A DNA stretch of 20,343 nucleotides from JAEMQF01 sp049297615. Lineage in GTDB: Bacteria; Pseudomonadota; Gammaproteobacteria; Burkholderiales; Burkholderiaceae_C. The stretch covers positions 1 to 20,343 of the forward strand of contig JBAQUQ010000366.1 of NCBI GenBank assembly GCA_049297615.1. Direction: 5' to 3'. The notes under the pieces are model-generated. The model did no database searches and had not been told where the DNA came from. It saw only the letters and a program-made list of their open reading frames with translations. The position numbers and the translations under genes are program-made. Shown piece after piece: positions 15,280-20,343 of the stretch (within the stretch, counting starts at the first letter, position 1; each line of letters opens with the position of its first letter).

Positions 15280-15947
15280 CACGGCGCGCCTTCGCGCATC
15301 AGCAGGTAGCCGACGCCGCGAACCGTCTGGATCAGCTCGCTGCCGAGTTTGCGCCGCAGGTGATGGATGTGAACTTCGACGGCGTTGCTCTCGACCTCCC
15401 GGCCCCAGCTGTACAGAGACTGTTCGAGCTGCTCTCGCGAAAGCACGCGGCCGGCATTGAGCATCAGCGCGTGCAGCAGGTCGAACTCGCGCATCGACAG
15501 CGTGACCGCAACGCCCTCCTGCGTCACGCAACGCGAGGCGGGGTCGAGCGCGACGCCGCGCGCCCTCAGGCCCGCCTGCGGCTGGCCATGCGAACGCCGC
15601 ACCAAGGCGCGCAATCGGGCCGCCAGTTCATCCAGGTCGACCGGCTTGATCACGTAGTCGTCGGCGCCCAGATCGAGCCCGCGGATGCGCTCGGGCACGG
15701 CGTCGCGTGCCGTCAGCACCAGCACCGGCACCGTCGCGCGGGACCGCCGCAGCGCGGCCAGAACTTCGGTGCCATCCATCAGCGGAAGGCCCAGGTCGAG
15801 CACGGCAGCGGCGTAAGGCTGGCCGCGCAGTTCGCGTTGCGCGGCGTTGCCGTCGCGTACCCAGTCGATCAGGAAGCCGCGTTCGCGCAAACCCGCCTGC
15901 AGGGCGTCACCGAGCAGCAGGTCGTCTTCGGCGAGCAGGATGCGCAT
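15279..15947 (-). CDS. OmpR-family response regulator, QseB-like
   Basis: 222 residues. The receiver domain has the acid pocket D8/D9, phosphoacceptor D51, T79 and K101 (DYVIKPVDLDEL). The C-terminal winged helix (about 125-218) includes MREFDLLHALMLNAGRVLSR and NAVEVHIHHLRRKL, typical of the QseB/PmrA/TctD group. It pairs with the adjacent kinase. The start is ATG 15947, giving MRILLAEDD. It lies 68 bp downstream of the cytochrome b561 gene. A direct repeat of TTAAG type ahead of the first gene of this operon (17765-17780) is a plausible target, implying autoregulation. Confidence 0.92.
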   Translation of the reverse strand: MRILLAEDDLLLGDALQAGLRERGFLIDWVRDGNAAQRELRGQPYAAAVLDLGLPLMDGTEVLAALRRSRATVPVLVLTARDAVPERIRGLDLGADDYVIKPVDLDELAARLRALVRRSHGQPQAGLRARGVALDPASRCVTQEGVAVTLSMREFDLLHALMLNAGRVLSREQLEQSLYSWGREVESNAVEVHIHHLRRKLGSELIQTVRGVGYLLMREGAP

Positions 15948-16015
15948 GCGGAGCGGTCGGTGGCGCCGGTTCGGGGCGGGAACCCGGCAGCAAGGCACAT
16001 GCCGGCAGCACAGTG

Positions 16016-16714
16016 TCAGTGGGCGTCGGCTTCGGGCGTTTGATGCGCAACAGACGAAAGCTGTGCATGCGCTGCACCCGGCCCCGCCGGCCTGGCCTGC
16101 CACTGCTGCCACCAGAAGCCGAACACGGCCATGAGCAGGACTACCGCCACGCTGCGCCACGCATTGCGAATGCCCATTTCCGGCGCGCCGGGCTTGCGGC
16201 CGGTCAACATGCCCGCGACCAGGTTCTCATGGTGCAAGCAACTGCTGATCAGCACAGCCGCGACGTGCACCAGCACTACCGCGAGCATCAGGTTTGCGGC
16301 CACTTTGTGCGCGGCTTCTGACCACCTGCCGCCGAGCTCCGCCTCGCCGGCCCAACCCGTCGCCGTCACGGCCACGGCCAGGCCGAGCAGGACGACGATG
16401 GCCAAGGCACCGGCGGGGTTGTGCCCCACGTGATGCTCGGGTTGACCACGCAACAGGGAGCGCAGATAGCCCAGCACGGCACGCGGGCCGCGGATGAAGC
16501 CGGCAAATCGGGCGTGGCGCGTGCCGATCAGGCCCCATAACAATCTGAAGGCCACCAGAGCGCCCATCGTGTAGCCCAGCGAGTTATGCAGCAGCCGCCA
16601 GCGCTCGCTTTCGGCGCTGACGAATGCGCCGACGAAGCAAATCACCATGAGCCAGTGGAACACGCGCACCGGCGCGTCCCAGACCAGGATGGAAGGGTTG
16701 TTGCGGTCTTTCAT
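16016..16714 (-). CDS. membrane cytochrome b (b561 / Ni-Fe-hydrogenase type)
   Basis: 232-residue cytochrome b561-type protein (PF01292) with four main transmembrane helices at about 18-33, 45-63, 102-119 and 138-157, plus an extra C-terminal helix at about 187-202. Candidate heme ligands are H20 (VFHWLM), H43 (LLHNSLG), H136 (AAHKVAA) and H150 (VLVHVAA). A His-rich loop HHVGH lies at 94-98. Role: quinol oxidation and electron delivery to periplasmic cytochromes. The diheme cytochrome c gene ends 7 bp upstream, so the cytochrome pair is translated from one message. Known SHP/DHC clusters carry such a cytochrome b, so the chain quinol to cytochrome b to DHC to SHP is likely. Confidence 0.9.
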   Translation of the reverse strand: MKDRNNPSILVWDAPVRVFHWLMVICFVGAFVSAESERWRLLHNSLGYTMGALVAFRLLWGLIGTRHARFAGFIRGPRAVLGYLRSLLRGQPEHHVGHNPAGALAIVVLLGLAVAVTATGWAGEAELGGRWSEAAHKVAANLMLAVVLVHVAAVLISSCLHHENLVAGMLTGRKPGAPEMGIRNAWRSVAVVLLMAVFGFWWQQWQARPAGPGAAHAQLSSVAHQTPEADAH

Positions 16715-16721
16715 GTGCTGC

Positions 16722-17252
16722 TCACTTCGGGATTCGGATCTCGTTTTCGCCGAAACGCCCCTGCGCGGCGGCCTGGTGGCAGGCAGCGCAATTGGCGGGA
16801 CTGGCGACCGACGCACGCCGCCAGACCTCGGCGGACACCTCGCGATGCTCGCGCACGAACCACGCCGATCGCGTGATCCGGCCCTCGGCCGGCGCTGCGG
16901 ATTCGCGCCTCACGCGCCTGAACCCGGCAGCATTGTCTTGCAGCCACTTCGACAACTCCGCGGCGATTGCCGTGTCGAGCGACGCGTCGGTACCGAAGTG
17001 CTGCGGCAGGTTGTCGAGCAGATATTGCCAAGAGGCTGCGGGAAGCAAACCCGGCGCGTAAGCCATGTGGCAAGCCGCGCATTCGGTTCGATACAACGGC
17101 GGCAGCGAGACCGCGGCGATTGAAGGACCGTCGGCGCGTGCCTGGCCGGCCAGCCCGGCAGCCAGCCAGAGGCCGCCCAGGCCGAACAGCGAGTTTCGAA
17201 TCAACCTGGCTGCGGGGCTGATCTCAGGACATGAAAACCAAGTCGATGGCAT
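16722..17252 (-). CDS. diheme cytochrome c (DHC family)
   Basis: 176-residue exported protein with two CAACH heme-binding motifs, at 58-62 and 155-159. An N-terminal hydrophobic segment ending AGQARA (about 22-40) is a signal peptide. The first motif continues MAYAPGLLPAASWQ, characteristic of dihaem cytochrome c (PF09626). H86 and H136 are possible distal ligands. GGAGG stands about 6 bases before ATG 17252, which decides the start. In Rhodobacter and Shewanella, DHC is known to reduce SHP, encoded here 40 bp upstream. It probably passes electrons from the cytochrome b at 16016 to SHP in the periplasm. Confidence 0.9.
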   Translation of the reverse strand: MPSTWFSCPEISPAARLIRNSLFGLGGLWLAAGLAGQARADGPSIAAVSLPPLYRTECAACHMAYAPGLLPAASWQYLLDNLPQHFGTDASLDTAIAAELSKWLQDNAAGFRRVRRESAAPAEGRITRSAWFVREHREVSAEVWRRASVASPANCAACHQAAAQGRFGENEIRIPK

Positions 17253-17292
17253 TGCGAGCCTCCGTGAGAACAGTCAATGGACATTCGGCGCT

Positions 17293-17730
17293 TCAGGGCT
17301 GGAGCGTCAGCAGCCAGGCCAGCACGTCGGCTTTTTCGGCGGGCGTGCATTCACGGCCCATCACGTCGTTGCAGTTGCGCCGGAACCATTTCTCGACCTT
17401 GGCCGGGTCGGTGAAACGCTCCGCGCTGTAGGCCATGGCCAGCGCGGCGATCACCTTGCCGGTGCCGGCGTGTTTGCCCGCCTGAACCGGAACGGCGCCG
17501 TGGCACGACGAGCAACTCCATTCGCGGCCGTGCCGCGCGGTGAACAATTGTTGGCCGCGTTGTGCTTGGGCGGGCACGCCAGCCTGCGCGGTGTAGCCCG
17601 CGAGCATTTCGCTGGGCGTCGCCGCGTAGGCGAGCGGCGCATGGGCGACGAGCGCGTACCCAAGGGACGCATAGGCGACGAGGGCGCACGCGACGGCGCT
17701 GGTGGTCCTGAAAAGGGCGTTAGATTGCAT
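17293..17730 (-). CDS. shp: SHP-type monoheme cytochrome c (DUF1924)
   Basis: 145-residue exported cytochrome. The signal peptide ends around AYA (34-36). The single heme motif is CSSCH (73-77). Downstream, WFRRNCNDVMGRECTPAEK (115-133) matches the region that in Rhodobacter sphaeroides SHP supplies the unusual Asn axial ligand; N119 is the likely equivalent. C120 and C128 could form the SHP disulfide. Known: on reduction the Asn leaves the heme, and SHP then binds oxygen, NO or peroxide. It is the first gene of the five-gene minus-strand operon, with AGGAGA just before ATG 17730. This is the third NO-compatible protein type in the window. Confidence 0.87.
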   Translation of the reverse strand: MQSNALFRTTSAVACALVAYASLGYALVAHAPLAYAATPSEMLAGYTAQAGVPAQAQRGQQLFTARHGREWSCSSCHGAVPVQAGKHAGTGKVIAALAMAYSAERFTDPAKVEKWFRRNCNDVMGRECTPAEKADVLAWLLTLQP

Positions 17731-17764
17731 GGCATCTCCTGGGCTGGCATGTTCGCTGCGGCGT

Positions 17765-17780
17765 CTTATCGAACTCTTAA
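17765..17780 (-). promoter_or_regulatory. TTAAG-type direct repeat, candidate response-regulator box
   Basis: On the minus strand, 17780 to 17765 reads TTAAG-N6-ATAAG, two half-sites with an 11-base period. This is the pattern bound by PmrA/QseB-group OmpR regulators. It lies 35 bases upstream of the SHP start codon. The QseB-like regulator is encoded three genes downstream in the same operon. I see no convincing -10 between box and start. Confidence 0.45.
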
Positions 17781-17861
17781 CGGCGCATTGCGCTTGCTTG
17801 CGCCGCTTGTTAACCGGGGGCGCTGCGTGTGCCGAGGCAGCCGCTCGCCCACCCCAAACGC

Positions 17862-18126
17862 CAGCAGCTTGTTACCGGTGAACAGCTCGGCGCCGGCCAC
17901 GATCACCGGGATCAGGCCGAGCGAAAAGGCAAGGCCGCCGAGGAGTCTCGTGGCCGCGAAACCGAGCGAAGCGCCGCTGGCGATCAGGGCGAACAGGCGC
18001 GCCCAGGCCGATGAAGGCCCCGGCAAGCGTGCCCAGTCACCACAGGGTCAAGAAGGGCAGCTCGGCCTTGACGACGCAGAACTGATTGAGGCGCTGCGCA
18101 ATCTGCTTGGGCGTGCACGCGTCCAT
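17862..18126 (-). pseudogene. broken formate/nitrite transporter (FNT/FocA/NirC family)
   Basis: Reading from ATG 18126 gives MDACTPKQIAQRLNQFCVVK..., then an in-frame TGA directly after TLW, followed in the same frame by LGTLAGAFIGLGA. One extra base then shifts the frame, and the homology resumes as LFALIASGASLGFAATRLLG, GLAFSLGLI and AGAELFTGNKLL. These are, in order, the N-terminus, TM1 and TM2 with the family's GAELFTGN signature. After about base 17862 the similarity stops, so roughly two thirds of a 280-residue channel is missing. Three lesions (stop, frameshift, truncation) make it a dead gene. A GTG at about 18186 could be the original start. The remaining sequence between 18127 and 18241 shows nothing else I recognise. 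Confidence 0.85.
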
Positions 18127-18241
18127 GCCGTGCACGTCCGACAAGGCAGAAGCTGCGCCCGCCACAGGCGTTGCGGGCGCAGCGGATGCTTCGTGCACGG
18201 TGCGGTGACAGCGCAGCCTCAGACCGGCGCCAGGCGCAACG

Positions 18242-18652
18242 TCAACCGATGGGCAGCAGCTTGCTGCCCGCGCCGGTGCGCTTGGGCAGGGTCAGGGTCA
18301 GCACGCCGTTCTCCAGCTTCGCGATCGCCGCCTTGTCGTCGATCTCATGCGCCAAGGTGAACGCGCGCGAGCTGCTGCCGGTATAGGTTTCCTTCAGCAG
18401 CATGCGGCCGCTCTTGCTTTCCTGCTCCTTTTTCACGTCGGCGCGAATCGACACTGCGTTGCGGTCGATCTGCACGCGGATGTCGTCCTTCTTCGCGCCG
18501 GGGATTTCGGCGCGCACCAGGTATTCCTTTTCCTGTTCGGTGACGTCGACACGGATCTCGCCGGGCGCCTCGACGTCCACTGACAGGGGCTGGGCGAAGC
18601 GACGGAAAAAGTCGGGGACCAGTTCGCGTTCGAAACGGGTCAAGTTGTTCAT
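18242..18652 (-). CDS. small heat-shock protein, Hsp20/alpha-crystallin
   Basis: 136 residues with an alpha-crystallin domain from about 24 to 125, including IRVDVTEQEKEYLVRAEIPG, KKDDIRVQIDRNAVSI and the C-terminal GVLTLTLPK signature; the tail ends KLLPIG, close to the I-x-I/V oligomerisation motif. It is an ATP-independent chaperone that holds unfolding proteins in the cytoplasm. AGGAG lies 7 bases before ATG 18652, which sets the start and excludes the longer upstream frame. An FNR/DNR-like box and a -10-like element lie upstream, suggesting induction at low oxygen or NO in place of, or beside, heat shock. No sigma-32 promoter was seen. Confidence 0.92.
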   Translation of the reverse strand: MNNLTRFERELVPDFFRRFAQPLSVDVEAPGEIRVDVTEQEKEYLVRAEIPGAKKDDIRVQIDRNAVSIRADVKKEQESKSGRMLLKETYTGSSSRAFTLAHEIDDKAAIAKLENGVLTLTLPKRTGAGSKLLPIG

Positions 18653-18683
18653 CTGGAACTCCTGTCCAAAAGTAGCTCGGATC

Positions 18684-18702
18684 GCGGTGCCGGCAGCACC
18701 GC
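18684..18702 (-). other. 5'-leader hairpin of hsp20 mRNA
   Basis: Perfect 7-bp inverted repeat GCGGTGC/GCACCGC with a 5-base loop. If the promoter at 18711-18751 is right, transcription starts near 18704 and this stem is the very 5' end of the message. Nearer the gene, TGGA and TCCA flank the Shine-Dalgarno AGGAG and could form a small second stem. An mRNA stabiliser or a temperature-sensitive leader are both possible; neither is shown. Confidence 0.4.
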
Positions 18703-18710
18703 CGCCGGTC

Positions 18711-18751
18711 ACTCTAGGCATACCAGGTGTGTGCGCGTTGCGCGAAATCAA
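18711..18751 (-). promoter_or_regulatory. FNR/DNR-like box and -10 upstream of hsp20
   Basis: On the minus strand 18751-18738 reads TTGATTTCGCGCAA, 8 of 10 matches to TTGAT-N4-ATCAA with one perfect half. After 21 bases comes TAGAGT (18716-18711), 4 of 6 to TATAAT. The geometry is within one base of the other two boxes in this window. Toward the universal stress protein gene no -10 lies at the equivalent distance. Confidence 0.5.
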
Positions 18752-18882
18752 GGGGGCGAGCGATGCGCGCGGCGGCGCTTGGGGCAGGGCTCGCGCGCAG
18801 GCGGTTGCCTTGGCTCGCGGTCGATGCGGCCCATTGAGCGATGTCAAGGCGGCGCATCCCGATCCCGTTTAGGCTTTGTGCA

Positions 18883-19353
18883 ATGTCGGCCAACCCTGCA
18901 TCGATGTTCAAGCGCTTGCTCGTGCCGCTGGACGGCGCCGAACTCACGCCGCGTGCAATCGACGTGGGCATCGCGCTGGCGAGCCAGCTCGGCGCGGCGA
19001 TCGCCGGTTTCATCGCCGAGCCGCCCGTGCCCGTGCCTTCGCCATCGTCCGGCGCGAACGCGCAGGCGCAGGGCCCGACTGCGAGCGTCCAGGAGTTGCT
19101 CGCCGTGGAACGCGCGCAGCGACTGCTGCGCCGCTTCGAAGAACAGGCGCGGCGCACCGGAGTCGTTTTCGACGGCCACTTCGAGCACACGTCGGATGTC
19201 GCCCAGGCGATCGTGCACGCCGCGCTGCAATACGATTGCGACATGATCGTCATGGTGACACACGGCCGCGGCGCGGTCGGCCGCTTGCTGTTCGGCTCGT
19301 ACACGCAACAGGTGCTGGCGCGCAGCACCGTGCCCGTGCTGGTGATGCATTAA
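18883..19353 (+). CDS. universal stress protein, UspA family
   Basis: 156 residues from ATG 18883. The core starts MFKRLLVPLDGAELTPRAID, the usual UspA opening, and ends THGRGAVGRLLFGSYTQQVL then VPVLVMH, matching the ATP-binding G-rich loop and final strand of the fold. A Pro/Ser/Ala-rich insert (about residues 48-66) lengthens the first helix-strand connection. The start is uncertain: ATG 18841, 18883 and 18904 are in frame; the family N-terminus fits 18904, while a faint AGG precedes 18883. It is divergent from hsp20, with which it shares the upstream region. It probably acts in stress or low-oxygen survival; the exact role is unknown. Confidence 0.88.
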   Translation: MSANPASMFKRLLVPLDGAELTPRAIDVGIALASQLGAAIAGFIAEPPVPVPSPSSGANAQAQGPTASVQELLAVERAQRLLRRFEEQARRTGVVFDGHFEHTSDVAQAIVHAALQYDCDMIVMVTHGRGAVGRLLFGSYTQQVLARSTVPVLVMH

Positions 19354-19428
19354 CAGAGCGCACTGCACGCCGCATTGCCCTGTTCCCGGTTCGCGCAAGC
19401 GAATCCTTCACGATTCCACTGGACCCGC

Positions 19429-20343
19429 ATGAGCATCCGCAACCTCGACCGCCTTCTCGCGCCGCGCTCCGTCGTGGTGATCGGCGCGTCACCGCGCAGC
19501 GGCAGCGTCGGGGCCACGGTGTGGCGCAACCTGCGCAGCGGCAGCTTCACCGGACCGGTGCATGCGGTGAATTTGAAACACCGCGAACTCGGTGGCGAGC
19601 GGGTGTTCAGACGCGTCGCCGACTTGCCTGCGCCGGCCGACCTGGCCGTGATTTGCACGCCGCCGGCCAGCGTGCCGGGGCTGATCGCCGAGCTCGGCGC
19701 GGCCGGTACGCGCGCCGCCGTCGTGATGACCGCAGGGCTCACGGCGCAGCAGAAGAAGGCATCGCTGGAGGCGGCGCGATCCTTCGTGCTGCGTCTGCTC
19801 GGCCCCAACTGCCTGGGCTTGATGACACCGGAATCGGGCCTGAACGCGAGCTTCGCGCACACCGATGCACTGCCCGGAGAGTTGGCTTTCGTCTCGCAAT
19901 CGGGGGCCTTGGTGACGGCGATGCTCGACTGGGCCAAGTCGCGGCGCATCGGCTTCTCGCACCTGGTGTCGCTCGGCGAACACGCCGATGTCGACTTCGG
20001 CGACCTGCTCGACTACCTGGCCAACGATTCCACGACCCGGGCGTGTCTGCTCTACATCGAGTCGATCGAGCACCCTCGAAAATTCATGTCGGCGGCGCGC
20101 GCCGCGGCCCGCAACAAGCCGGTGATCGTCGTCAAGGCCGGTCGCGCCGGGCACGGCGTCCAGGCTGCGGCGTCGCACACCGGCGCACTGGCGGGCTCCG
20201 ACATCGTCTTCGACGCCGCCATCCGCCGTGCCGGCATGCTGCGCGTGGACACCATGCAGGATCTGTTCATGGCGGCGCAGACGCTGGCGCGCTTTCGCGG
20301 CAACCGCAGCGAAGTTCTGACGATCGTGACCAATGGCGGCGGC
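19429..20343 (+). CDS. ADP-forming acyl-CoA synthetase, partial at right edge
   Basis: An open frame from ATG 19429 runs 305 codons to the window end. Seen: a CoA-binding Rossmann start RSVVVIGASPRSGSVGATV (13-31), AVICTPPASVPGLI (73-86), GPNCLGLM (125-132), SQSGALVTAMLDW (156-168) and ASHTGALAGSD (248-258), where H250 is the expected phosphohistidine. These mark the alpha part of acetate-CoA ligase (ADP-forming) or acetyl-CoA synthetase-like enzymes; such proteins may continue into an ATP-grasp part and sometimes a GNAT acetyltransferase domain, which lies outside this window. It begins 75 bp after the stress protein gene on the same strand. The acyl substrate cannot be told. Confidence 0.92.
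   Translation, partial: MSIRNLDRLLAPRSVVVIGASPRSGSVGATVWRNLRSGSFTGPVHAVNLKHRELGGERVFRRVADLPAPADLAVICTPPASVPGLIAELGAAGTRAAVVMTAGLTAQQKKASLEAARSFVLRLLGPNCLGLMTPESGLNASFAHTDALPGELAFVSQSGALVTAMLDWAKSRRIGFSHLVSLGEHADVDFGDLLDYLANDSTTRACLLYIESIEHPRKFMSAARAAARNKPVIVVKAGRAGHGVQAAASHTGALAGSDIVFDAAIRRAGMLRVDTMQDLFMAAQTLARFRGNRSEVLTIVTNGGG

Noticed and set aside
17783..17805. GGCGCA/TGCGCC inverted repeat near the shp promoter as a terminator
   Set aside because: A 6-bp stem with an 11-base loop and no T-run; not a convincing terminator.
19401..19416. GAATC-N6-GATTC inverted repeat before the acyl-CoA synthetase gene
   Set aside because: A 5-bp stem is too short to claim as an operator or hairpin without conservation data.
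1..20343. CRISPR arrays, tRNA or rRNA genes, insertion sequences
   Set aside because: I saw no regularly spaced repeats, cloverleaf-like genes, rRNA signatures, transposase motifs or terminal inverted repeats. The only sign of genome change is the FNT remnant.

Overview
This high-GC window looks like a chromosomal segment of a betaproteobacterium, probably Burkholderiales or a close relative. That placement rests on codon and GC character, the CtaA, SCO and Hsp20 sequence types, and an SHP/DHC cytochrome cluster next to a QseBC-like two-component system. It is a judgement by eye, not a database result. Most of the window is respiratory, and several independent features point to nitric oxide or low-oxygen electron transfer.

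Left part, minus strand (1-3923): an acyl-CoA dehydrogenase cut by the window edge, a DNR-like Crp/Fnr regulator whose promoter carries a perfect FNR/DNR box (TTGAT-N4-ATCAA), an outer-membrane protein of the phenol-degradation MetA type, and heme A synthase (ctaA).

Centre, plus strand (4145-13943): nine tightly packed genes that read as one transcript. The first five are a small membrane protein, a CuA-bearing oxidase subunit II, a heme-copper oxidase (HCO) subunit I, CtaB (heme O synthase) and an SCO/SenC copper chaperone. This subunit I keeps all six metal-binding histidines but has Gln where oxygen reductases have the cross-linked Tyr, as expected for a nitric oxide reductase-like HCO. 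The last four genes overlap each other. They are a cytochrome b fused to a 2[4Fe-4S] ferredoxin and an MvhD-like domain, a one-TM unknown protein, a second and more divergent HCO subunit I (His-Asp where His-His is usual), and a second cytochrome b fused to a [2Fe-2S] ferredoxin and an FAD/NAD(P) reductase. This four-gene block is the best candidate for a little-described redox complex. The operon is preceded by a second FNR/DNR-like box placed exactly as in a class II activated promoter.

Right part: a minus-strand operon (17730 to 13912) encodes an SHP-type oxygen/NO-binding cytochrome, a diheme cytochrome c, a membrane cytochrome b and a QseB/QseC-like two-component system, with a TTAAG-type direct repeat in front. 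Upstream lies a broken formate/nitrite transporter. Then come a small heat-shock protein with a third FNR/DNR-like box, a universal stress protein, and an ADP-forming acyl-CoA synthetase cut by the right edge.

Working model (inference): the DNR-like regulator senses NO or low oxygen, activates itself, the nine-gene HCO operon and hsp20, and the operon supplies one or two non-canonical HCOs with their heme and copper maturation factors and membrane electron-input modules.
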